Source: Lachnospiraceae bacterium (GTDB lineage Bacteria > Bacillota > Clostridia > Lachnospirales > Lachnospiraceae). Taken from it: a DNA stretch of 64,000 bases. Shown piece by piece: positions 27,145 to 35,500 of the stretch (positions are counted from its first letter, which is position 1; every line of letters begins with the position of its first letter). Made by a program: the position numbers and the translations under genes. Below the pieces are notes generated by a model. It made no database searches. It was not told the origin of the DNA and saw only the letters and a list, made by a program, of their open reading frames with translations. Where the stretch lies: assembly GCA_017465475.1 (NCBI GenBank), contig JAFTWC010000035.1, positions 62,001 through 126,000 on the forward strand, read 5' to 3'.

Positions 27145-28455
27145 CTATGCCTGTTCCACTACACCTAAAATATGCGGAATCGGTGTTACCGGTGTCTGTC
27201 CGATTGTAATAGCTTTCTGAAGCCTGGAAGCTGCCGCAGAAAGCTTTTCTCTATCATTTGCATGAAGAACTGCTATGGTGTCACCTTTTTGCACCTTTGC
27301 ACCGATTTTCTTTTTAAATACAATACCAACCGTCAAATCAATTTCACTTTCTTTTGTTTCTCTTCCGCCTCCGAGTAATAAGGACGTCAGTCCGATTTCT
27401 TCTGTATTCATGGCAGAAATGAAACCATCCGTCTGTGCTTTCACCTCGCCGGTCAGACTTGCCTTTGAAAAGCGATCCGGTTCATATACAAAGCGTTCGT
27501 CGCCTCCCTGGGCTTTAACAAATTCTGCAAATTTAGTAAGTGCCTTGCCGGAACGAATGGTTTCTGCAAGTAACTCTCTTGCTTCTGCAATTTCTTTTAC
27601 CCTACCTGCTCCAAGCAACATATAAGAAGCAAGTGCCATGCAAGCATCACTTAAATCTTCCGGTGCTCTGCCGTTTAAAGCCTCGATTGCCTCTTTTACT
27701 TCTAAAATATTACCTACCGCATACCCTAGCGGTTGATTCATATCGGAAATAACAGCATATGTTTTTCTTCCGGCACCGTTACCGATTTTTACCATAGTTT
27801 CGGCTAATGCTCTGGCATCCTCGTAGGTTTTCATAAAAGCTCCGCTTCCGGCTTTTACATCAAGTACAATCACATCAGCCCCTGCCGCCAGCTTCTTACT
27901 CATAATACTGCCGGCGATAAGTGACAACTGGTCTACTGTAGCTGTTACATCACGAAGAGCATACAATTTCTTATCTGCCGGCGCCAAATCAGCCGTCTGT
28001 CCCATAATAGCCAACTTCATCCGATTCACATTATCAATAAATGTTTGATTTGAAATTGATACGGAAAATCCCGGGAAACTTTCCAGTTTATCAATGGTTC
28101 CGCCGGTATGCCCAAGGCCCCGTCCCGACATCTTTGCCACCGGGACCCCTAAAGATGCCACCATAGGTCCTAAAATCAAAGAGGTTTTATCGCCCACTCC
28201 GCCGGTACTATGTTTATCTGCTTTTTTTCCGTGAATTGCCGACAAATCTAACAGTTCCCCGCTTTCTGCCATGGCCATGGTCAGGGAAAGTGTTTCTGCC
28301 TCGTTCATACCGTGAAAACATACTGCCATTAAAAATGCAGACATCTGATAGTCAGGAATCTCGTCTTTTGTATATCCGTTTACTAAAAATCGAATTTCTG
28401 TATCTGTCAATGTCCCGCCGTGTTTCTTTTTCATAATTAAATCATACATTCGCAT
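27145..28455 (-). CDS. pdp: Pyrimidine-nucleoside phosphorylase
   Basis: A 436-aa enzyme that phosphorolyses uridine, thymidine and deoxyuridine. The glycosyltransferase family signature SGRGLGHTGGTIDKLESFPG is intact. The KHSTGGVGDKTSL phosphate-binding loop and GSGAFMKT are present, as is the C-terminal PYNP_C domain. The start ATG lies about 10 bases after AGGAG; a GTG 12 bases upstream would overlap that site. It is the first gene of the probable operon pdp-dacF-phosphoesterase-scpA-scpB-dacB. In Bacillus, deoB and pupG occupy the equivalent place. Confidence 0.94.
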   Translation of the reverse strand: MRMYDLIMKKKHGGTLTDTEIRFLVNGYTKDEIPDYQMSAFLMAVCFHGMNEAETLSLTMAMAESGELLDLSAIHGKKADKHSTGGVGDKTSLILGPMVASLGVPVAKMSGRGLGHTGGTIDKLESFPGFSVSISNQTFIDNVNRMKLAIMGQTADLAPADKKLYALRDVTATVDQLSLIAGSIMSKKLAAGADVIVLDVKAGSGAFMKTYEDARALAETMVKIGNGAGRKTYAVISDMNQPLGYAVGNILEVKEAIEALNGRAPEDLSDACMALASYMLLGAGRVKEIAEARELLAETIRSGKALTKFAEFVKAQGGDERFVYEPDRFSKASLTGEVKAQTDGFISAMNTEEIGLTSLLLGGGRETKESEIDLTVGIVFKKKIGAKVQKGDTIAVLHANDREKLSAAASRLQKAITIGQTPVTPIPHILGVVEQA

Positions 28456-28589
28456 ACAAAATTCCACTCCTTTTTATTTCTTTCCCTGTCTTGCCGTATT
28501 ATAAATTTTCCGTTTTACTTTACATCAACAAAGTTCCGTTACTTATAAAAATAGTTTACCATATCCGTAAATATTACGCAATACAGCTA

Positions 28590-28618
28590 TTGACACTGTT
28601 CTTTTTAAGTTTTATAAT
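28590..28618 (+). promoter_or_regulatory. Consensus promoter of DAHP synthase
   Basis: TTGACA (28590-28595), 17 bases and TATAAT (28613-28618): a perfect consensus. A TGTATGTAGAAAAATACA hairpin lies in the roughly 75-base leader. No trp or phe leader peptide was recognised. Confidence 0.85.
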
Positions 28619-28700
28619 GTCTTTTGTATGTAGAAAAATACATTATTTATGATAAATTACATGGCATATTCTATATTACATGTCAGGAAAGGAATACATT

Positions 28701-29732
28701 ATGAGTTTTACAAAAATCAGAGAAGTTATTTCCCCGGAAGTTTTAAAAGATTTGTATCCGTTATCTGCGGAAGGAACTGTTGTAAAAGCAGCCCGCGATG
28801 AAGAGATGAAAAAAATTATTACCGGAGAATCCGATAAGTTTATGGTTATCATCGGACCTTGTTCTGCGGATAACGAAACGGCGGTACTGGATTACATACA
28901 TCGTCTTGCCAAGGTACAGGAAAAGGTGGCAGACAAGTTGTTTTTAGTTCCGCGTATTTATACCAATAAGCCACGCACCACCGGTGAAGGATATAAAGGT
29001 ATTGCTCACCAACCGAACCCGGAACAGGCTCCGAATATGCAGGAAGGTTTAATTGCAGTTCGTAAGATGCATTTGCGTGCCATTGAAGAAACACATCTTA
29101 CTCCGGCAGACGAAATGCTTTATCCGGAAAACTGGCCGTATTTGGATGATATTCTTTCTTATGTTGCAGTAGGCGCTCGATCTGTTGAGGATCAGCAGCA
29201 TCGTCTTGCCGTCAGTGGTATGGACATTCCGGCAGGTATGAAAAACCCTACCAGTGGTGATTTCTCTGTTATGATGAACTCCGTTATTGCCGCACAACAT
29301 GCCCATACGTTCCTCTTCCGTCAATGGGAAGTGGCAACTACCGGAAATCCGTATGCTCATACAATTTTACGAGGTGCCGTAAATAAACACGGACAGAGTC
29401 AACCGAACTATCACTACGAAGATTTAATGCGCCTTCTTGATATGTATGCACAGCATCCGCAGTTAAAGAATCCTGCAGTTATCGTAGATGCCAACCACAA
29501 TAATTCCAACAAAAAGTTCGGAGAACAACCTCGTATTGTTTCCGAGATTTTACATAGTCGTAAAGTAAATCCTGATGTTGCTAAGCTTGTAAAAGGCGTT
29601 ATGGTGGAAAGTTATATTGAAGAAGGTTGCCAGAAAATCGGTGAACATATTTATGGCAAGTCCATTACCGACCCGTGTTTGGGCTGGAATGATACCGAAG
29701 AACTGCTCTACCGCATTGCAGAGAGAGTATAG
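28701..29732 (+). CDS. 3-deoxy-7-phosphoheptulonate synthase (class I, AroG/F/H type)
   Basis: A 343-aa enzyme that condenses phosphoenolpyruvate and erythrose 4-phosphate, the first step of the shikimate pathway. Signature elements are VIIGPCSADN, PRIYTNKPRTTGEGYKG, the GARSVEDQQHR and GMKNPTSGDF segments and VDANHNNSNKK. Length and sequence fit the feedback-regulated enteric type rather than the AroA(beta) type common in Bacillus. It has its own consensus promoter, and AGGAAAGGA precedes the chosen ATG. The foldback element starts 4 bases after the stop. No other aromatic-pathway genes are adjacent. Confidence 0.94.
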   Translation: MSFTKIREVISPEVLKDLYPLSAEGTVVKAARDEEMKKIITGESDKFMVIIGPCSADNETAVLDYIHRLAKVQEKVADKLFLVPRIYTNKPRTTGEGYKGIAHQPNPEQAPNMQEGLIAVRKMHLRAIEETHLTPADEMLYPENWPYLDDILSYVAVGARSVEDQQHRLAVSGMDIPAGMKNPTSGDFSVMMNSVIAAQHAHTFLFRQWEVATTGNPYAHTILRGAVNKHGQSQPNYHYEDLMRLLDMYAQHPQLKNPAVIVDANHNNSNKKFGEQPRIVSEILHSRKVNPDVAKLVKGVMVESYIEEGCQKIGEHIYGKSITDPCLGWNDTEELLYRIAERV

Positions 29733-29735
29733 GGT

Positions 29736-29977
29736 CGATTTTTCTATCGTTAAGGTTTCCTAATACGAACCCCTCCCACTGAATATAATTTTTTGCTTAG
29801 CGCAACGCTTCGTCAAACTTCCTCTAACCGGTTCTAAACGTCTCTCGGGTGAGTCCTCGAGACTTAGAACCGCTAAGAGGTGATTTCGACTCAGCTAAAA
29901 GCGCGCCCCTTCGGGAATGCAAAAAACATACTCAGTGGGAGGGTTTCTTCTTTTCAAATATTTTCGATAGAAAAATC
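29736..29977. repeat. 242-bp foldback (MITE-like) element or structured RNA
   Basis: Nested inverted repeats close on each other. The outer 13-bp pair is perfect (29737-29749 and 29965-29977, GATTTTTCTATCG). The next pair is 12 bp (29771-29782, CCCTCCCACTGA, with 29932-29943), followed by TTTTTTGC (29789-29796) with GCAAAAAA (29919-29926). In the middle a long hairpin spans 29812-29890, with GGTTCTAA/TTAGAACC and GTCTC..GAGAC arms. It lies between convergent genes. A plus-strand ORF here (29849-30163) looks non-coding. The rest of the 338-base gap (29978-30070) is AT-rich with nothing else recognised. Confidence 0.75.
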
Positions 29978-30070
29978 TCGGTTTATATGGGGCATCTTTC
30001 CAAAAGCAAACCGGACAAATATTATAATTCGTATAAAAATATCGTCTCACTATATATAAGCAGTTTTCTA

Positions 30071-30952
30071 TCACGCTCTCGGATGGGCCTGTTTATACAT
30101 ATCAGGTATGGTCTGAGTCTGACGTTCAAAGTTCATAGCGGCGGACAGACGTTTTGTTCCTAAAAGCTGGTGGACACCTGCATAAGACGCTCCGTTACAC
30201 ATCATATGATGTACCATAGAGTTTCGCAGAATGCGGGGCGTAATATTCGGTAGTCCAGCCTTTTTTGCATATTCCGTTATCCGTTTAAAGAAGCCTTGTC
30301 GTGTCATTTCTTCTCCGGCTTTGTTATAAAATAACAGGTCCGGGTCTGAATTTTGTTTCATCAGCGCCTCTCTTCCCTGTTCCAAGTAAGCTTCTAACGC
30401 CTCGCATGCCGGCTGTCCCAGGGGAAGCACACGATTTTGATCTCCCACAGAGACAAATAATACTTTATATCTGAGATGCACCTGGGAAATTTTTAGACTT
30501 AACAATGTATTCAAATGTATTCCGGTAGCATACAAAAGCTCCAGCATGGCCCTGTCACGCAGCCCCTTCGGGGTGTCGGTTTCCGGCGCGGAAAGTAAGG
30601 TTTCCAGTTCATTTACCGATATAATCTCCTGTTGTGCCTGTTCCGCTTTCGGTGCTTTAATACGTTCTGCCGGGTCGTCTTTTAATACACCCTTTTTTGT
30701 CAGAAAATCAAAAAAATTATGGATACTGGAAATTAAGCGCACAATGGAAGATGCCTTTAATCCTTCCCGTTCTGCAGAAAGGATAAAAGAGTTTAACTGG
30801 GTTTCTGTTACCTGTTCGAAGGATGTAACCCCGTTGTTTCGAAGATGCGACACCATTCGTGTCAAGTCCGACCGATAGGCAAGTCTGGTATTATCTGAAA
30901 CTTGCTTTTTTTCTTTCCGATACTCGCAAAATGCCTGAATATAGGTTTCCAT
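30071..30952 (-). CDS. XerD-like tyrosine recombinase fold protein lacking catalytic residues
   Basis: A 293-aa protein that aligns along its whole length with XerC/XerD: a SAM-like N-terminal core-binding domain (1-95), then the catalytic fold with LRDRAMLELLYATG and the terminal HPRA. The active-site residues are changed. His146 replaces the first Arg, Arg240 replaces the first His, Thr266 replaces the second His/Trp and Phe275 replaces the nucleophilic Tyr. Only Arg243 remains. It cannot cleave DNA by the known mechanism, and a DNA-binding or structural role is likely. A XerD-like protein with non-canonical residues is linked to scpAB in streptococci, and scpAB lies 6 kb away here. It starts 16 bases after the NUDIX stop, with GGGAGGG as ribosome site. 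Confidence 0.85.
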   Translation of the reverse strand: METYIQAFCEYRKEKKQVSDNTRLAYRSDLTRMVSHLRNNGVTSFEQVTETQLNSFILSAEREGLKASSIVRLISSIHNFFDFLTKKGVLKDDPAERIKAPKAEQAQQEIISVNELETLLSAPETDTPKGLRDRAMLELLYATGIHLNTLLSLKISQVHLRYKVLFVSVGDQNRVLPLGQPACEALEAYLEQGREALMKQNSDPDLLFYNKAGEEMTRQGFFKRITEYAKKAGLPNITPRILRNSMVHHMMCNGASYAGVHQLLGTKRLSAAMNFERQTQTIPDMYKQAHPRA

Positions 30953-30968
30953 ACATGCCCTCCCTTCC

Positions 30969-31511
30969 TTATATCTCGTTTCGTTTCTTTAACTCCTGAT
31001 ACGCGAACAAGCCTGCTACCGTTTTGGAATCAGCAATCTTTCCGCTTAAAATCATTTCAATAAGTTCTTCCAAAGAATACCGTTCAATGGTCACATATTC
31101 GTTTTCGTCCAATTCTAACTCCGAATACCCTGTCACCTTACAATAAAACATATGAACCTTCTCGTCGTTATATGCCGGGGAAGGCTGAATCATCAGTAAT
31201 GGGATTGCGTTCTCGCACAATGCTCCTGTTTCTTCACGAAGTTCTCTGACCGCCGCATCTATCGGCTCTTCTCCCTGATTAATTCCGCCGGCAGGAAGTT
31301 CTAAAATCTCTCTTTCCGCACCGGGACGCCACTGACGAATCATTACAATCCGTCCGTCAGCCTCTTCTGCCACCATGGCTGCCGCACCATTATGATGAAT
31401 AAAGTCCCAGTCGGCAAAATTTCCGTTGGCAAAGGCCATAGAATCGGTGTACATGGAAATCCATGCTCCTTTATAGACTAAGGAACGGTCAATACGTTTT
31501 ATTTTCTCCAT
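30969..31511 (-). CDS. nudF: NUDIX hydrolase, ADP-ribose pyrophosphatase-like
   Basis: A 180-aa NUDIX enzyme. The Nudix box is complete: GG...E...AAVRELREETG (GGINQGEEPIDAAVREL, then REETGAL). RQWRPGAEREILELPAG upstream of it is the ADP-ribose/NDP-sugar subgroup pattern. It probably cleaves ADP-ribose to AMP and ribose 5-phosphate. The start is the ATG of MEKIKRID with GAGGAG upstream. It lies 34 bases after proC and directly before the XerD-like gene, matching the nudF-xerD neighbourhood of Bacillus. Confidence 0.88.
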   Translation of the reverse strand: MEKIKRIDRSLVYKGAWISMYTDSMAFANGNFADWDFIHHNGAAAMVAEEADGRIVMIRQWRPGAEREILELPAGGINQGEEPIDAAVRELREETGALCENAIPLLMIQPSPAYNDEKVHMFYCKVTGYSELELDENEYVTIERYSLEELIEMILSGKIADSKTVAGLFAYQELKKRNEI

Positions 31512-31545
31512 TCTCGGCTCCTCTATGTTCGTATTCACAAACCAT

Positions 31546-32343
31546 TTACTTCTGCATGGATTTTACTTTATCAAAGGTAGCAATACACGCTTCCATCACC
31601 GCGCTGCGGAATCCGTTCTCTTCCAAAGCGCGAATACCTGCAATGGTGGTTCCACCCGGAGTACATACGTTATCCTTAAGTTTTCCAGGGTGTTCGCCGG
31701 TTTCAAGTACCATCTTTGCAGCACCAAGTACGGTCTGTGCCGTCATTTTATAGGCGGTATCTCTCGGAATACCGCAGCAAACCGCTGCATCCGCCATAGC
31801 CTCAATAAACACATATACAAAAGCAGAAGAACTGCCGGAAGCCAGAATAGCAGCATCCTGCAGATTTTCCGGAAGTACGACATACTTGCCGAAGGAATCA
31901 AAAAACTCACCTACCACCTTCTTTTCCTCAGCAGTGAAGGAAGAACCTTCGTCAAAGGTCACTGCAGACATACCTTCCCCTACCATGGCAGGAGTGTTCG
32001 GCATCACACGTACCACCTTAATTTGCCCGCCAAGAGCCTCTTTTATGTAAGAAATTGTTATTCCGGCAGCCACGGTTACCACAATGGCACCGGTCTTTAC
32101 CTTTCCTTTGATTTCAGAAAGCACCGTGTCATACACATACGGTTTAACAACAAGCACTACCATATCTGCCTGTGCAGCCAACTCTGCATTGCTGTCGCAA
32201 TACACCGCACCGGCTGCCTTGCCTCTTTCCTTGTCCGACTCACTCATACAGGTAAAATAAACATTTTCTCCACCTGCCACCTTTACTGCTCCGCATAACA
32301 TCGGGTAACCCATGTTGCCCGCACCGATAATACCGATTTTCAT
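31546..32343 (-). CDS. proC: Pyrroline-5-carboxylate reductase
   Basis: A 265-aa enzyme that makes the last step of proline synthesis, reducing pyrroline 5-carboxylate with NAD(P)H. The Rossmann start is MKIGIIGAGNMGYPM; VVRVMPNTPAMVGEGMSAV and the C-terminal signature VCTPGGTTIAGIRALEENGF are intact. It has a perfect consensus promoter and a GGAACG ribosome site. proB and proA are 20 kb away, so the pathway is split over two loci. Confidence 0.95.
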   Translation of the reverse strand: MKIGIIGAGNMGYPMLCGAVKVAGGENVYFTCMSESDKERGKAAGAVYCDSNAELAAQADMVVLVVKPYVYDTVLSEIKGKVKTGAIVVTVAAGITISYIKEALGGQIKVVRVMPNTPAMVGEGMSAVTFDEGSSFTAEEKKVVGEFFDSFGKYVVLPENLQDAAILASGSSSAFVYVFIEAMADAAVCCGIPRDTAYKMTAQTVLGAAKMVLETGEHPGKLKDNVCTPGGTTIAGIRALEENGFRSAVMEACIATFDKVKSMQK

Positions 32344-32438
32344 AGTTTTCGTTCCTTTCTTTTCTATCTTCGTAACGCTTGATTTGTTTAAAAAGCATTG
32401 CGTCCCGTTTTTTACTTTACATAAAATACTACTCTTTC

Positions 32439-32467
32439 ATTATAATCATATCTAAAAACAGTGTCAA
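32439..32467 (-). promoter_or_regulatory. Consensus promoter of proC
   Basis: On the minus strand TTGACA (32462-32467), 17 bases and TATAAT (32439-32444), about 95 bases upstream of the proC start. Confidence 0.85.
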
Positions 32468-32495
32468 GAATGCTGAATGGATTATTATCAAAGAG

Positions 32496-32538
32496 AAAGA
32501 ACGTACCTTTCTCGGATACCGTAAAAGATACGTTCTTT
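32496..32538 (-). terminator. Hairpin after the giant M56 gene
   Basis: A 10-bp perfect stem AAAGAACGTA / TACGTTCTTT with a roughly 23-base loop, followed on the minus strand by CTCTTTGAT. The T-tract is poor, so it is a probable but not classical terminator. Confidence 0.55.
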
Positions 32539-32588
32539 GAATTACTATTATTGGATTTTGCTTACATCTATCCGGATAACCGGACGAA

Positions 32589-35500
32589 TCAATACATACT
32601 CTCTGTATTTTCCTCGACAAAAATCTTATGGAAGGACGCACATGCCTTGACCCGCTCAAACTGCTCCGCATCTACGGAACTGAATGGCTTGATTCCATGT
32701 CCGTCAAACACCTCCGGAGAGCCTGTTCCGTACTCTATGGTAGTATCTTCCGAATAGTTTTCGGAATAATACGCCTTATAAAGTGTATAGAAATCACTTA
32801 GAGTAGTTTCAAATACTTCGGTATTGTTAATAATTAAGTATACATATGGATATAAATTCTTCTTCATGTCACAGGCGGAAACAATGGCTTCTATCCGAAG
32901 GTCATCTCCGTAACCGTTTGCCTTTAAATCAGAATAAATAAAAGAAACAGCTTCTGTATAATCAACTTCTTCTTCATAGGAAGGTCTCTTTACTGCCGGT
33001 ACATAAAGTTCATCGCTTCCGATACTAACAACTTTACCGTTTTTTATTTGTTCCTTCATTTCAGCTGTATTTTGCGAAACTACTCGAACCGGAGTATCCG
33101 TTAGGAAATATGCATCCGGATCAAACAGAACCCAATGCTCTGTTTCATTGAGCACGGTTTTTAAATACACACGCTTTGCATAGGACTCCGCTGTGCAATA
33201 AATCTCATAGGAGCACTGATAGCTTTCCTGAGGATACACCGACGGATATAACCATGCCTGATGATTCAGGTACTCTAAAAACAATGACTTCAGTTCTTCG
33301 TAATTATAGCGTGCCGGCAATCCCATCACAAGCTCCGGCACCGCTCCTGCCATCAGCACCTTTCCGTCTTTTGTAATACCGATTGTCACTTTGCCGTTTG
33401 TATTTACTGCAATCACATCAGTCCAGTCATCCACGTCACACTGGCCCACATCGCTTCTTCCCGGGCAAACCGCAACTACCGTACCGTCGCCTTTTAAGCC
33501 CACCACCGTTTCTTTTGCCACTGCAAGTTTTACGATACCGTTCCACTTTTCCTTTGTGTTAATTAAATAGTCCAGTTGTATTCCTTCGGAAATTACGGTA
33601 CCGTCCTCGCATAGCCCAACTAAAACGGTGGCTCTTGCCGCATCATCTTCACCAAAACAAATCTGTTTTAATTTTTTCGGCCATGTATCCAGCTTTTTCT
33701 TACGAAGCACATCACTGATTTCCGTCATTACCACGGTTCCGTCAGCTTTGATTCCCGCCAGGATACCGTTTACATCCTTAGTAATCTGTACCGCACCCTC
33801 CAATTCTTCCTGTTCTCCGTAATGATATACGGTGCCGTCTTCAAAAAGTACCGTATAAGAACTGTACGGATAGGTAGAGAACACTTGCTTTACACCGGAC
33901 ATTCCCTCAAAGTCTCTTGCAATCCAATCCTGCGGTCCGCCAAGGCCATAGGTTCCCCCTGCCGCCATTGCTTCCTCTGCGGCTTTCCTTGTATATTCTG
34001 CCAGTTCTTCCGCTGTCATGTGATAAGATACCGAAAGTCTTCCTTCTTCATCAATTGTCACCAGACGCCACGGGTCTGTTCCTAGTGCCTTGTATGTTTT
34101 GGATGTGTCAATACCTCCCGTAGCTCCCACCGGATCATATTCATCCTTATGCGAGGTATCATACAGCACATGCAGCTTCCCTTCTTCATCCAAATAGGCT
34201 GCATACTTATCTCCGATTGCAATGGAGATGTTCGTGCTTTCGATTTCATCTGTCAAATCATCTGCAACCGACGGTATATCTACAATTCCCACTGATGAAC
34301 CATTTGAATTTCCAGTTAACCCTGACAAATCCACCCAAATAGCCGGTCGAAGCAGTGCCTCTACTGTTTCATATTCATGACCGGTTCCGTCAGTTCTAAC
34401 GGTACCTTCCTTCGTCACCCATGTTTTATACATATTAGTTCCTTTGGATCGTAACAGCCATTTCGTTTGGATACCGTCCCAGTCATCATTTTCACAATCA
34501 CTGTACATCCAGGCATCGATTCCGTACATTGGAACAGGAATCGTCAACCTTGCCTCTTTATCCTTAAAGTACCGTGTTCCGTCCTGTGCTTTCCCTTCCA
34601 AAACCTCCGATTCACTGAGTAAAAATACATAGTCCTCGGTAACGATATCGATACCGGTATCATTCGGAGTTTTGATGGCAGTTTTCACGATTTTCTCCCG
34701 TTCCTTAGGCGAAAAGGCATCCACGTAAAAAAATTCATTCAATTCTCTTCTTACTCCGGATTCCTCCCATGTACCATGCTGATAATACCAATAGTATTCT
34801 AAACCAAATCTGCTAAGAAGAAGCGCCTTATCCCCTACACGGTCCAGTACAATCCATTCCAACGGTTCCTTGCCGTTAGAAAAATCAAAGTCCTGTTCGT
34901 AAGAACCGAATACAACCGAGGTTCCCACAGCAGCATTCGCTAAAGCTACCTTCGGCTTGTCTGCCTGCTCCGGCATACTCCAAGTTACTCCGCCATCTTC
35001 GGAAAAATAACAACTGCTATGGCAACTGGTTCCGACCTTGTTAAAATAGCATACCACATACTCATCATCTTCCGGTATTTTAATTGCTGCGAGTTCTTCC
35101 GCATTGGTCTCAAAGTCCTTGGAAACCAGACTCCATCTCTCTCCACCGTCGGTACTGCGGTATATATGATACCGGGTAATATCTCCGGTGGTTTCCTGTG
35201 GTACAAAGGCAATACTGTTAAAGTCTTCCCATTTGATTTTCACGTTTTGCTTCGGAAGAGTTATCTCCTTTCCGTCAACAGTAATCGTCACGGAAAATTT
35301 CGGTTCATGTACATAATGCAGTACCGCACAATTCTTTACATGCTCCAACTGCACTTGATCCATGTCTGCAAGTTTTTTTATGCTTCTGCCGTCAAATTCG
35401 TCCGGCATATATACCTGTTCTCCGAAATGATGTTCCAAGGAATGGTCCTTTGTATAGTTGTCATTATAGAAGGTGGTATAGAGCCCTTTGTACTTCGTAA

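Noticed and set aside
29849-30163. A 104-codon plus-strand ORF across the foldback element
   Set aside because: It runs through the central hairpin and the outer inverted repeat, has no ribosome site and its translation resembles nothing; it is most likely a by-product of the palindrome.
31525-32298. A 257-codon plus-strand ORF opposite proC
   Set aside because: It is antisense to the clearly conserved proC frame, has no ribosome site, and its Cys/His-rich translation is typical of a shadow frame.
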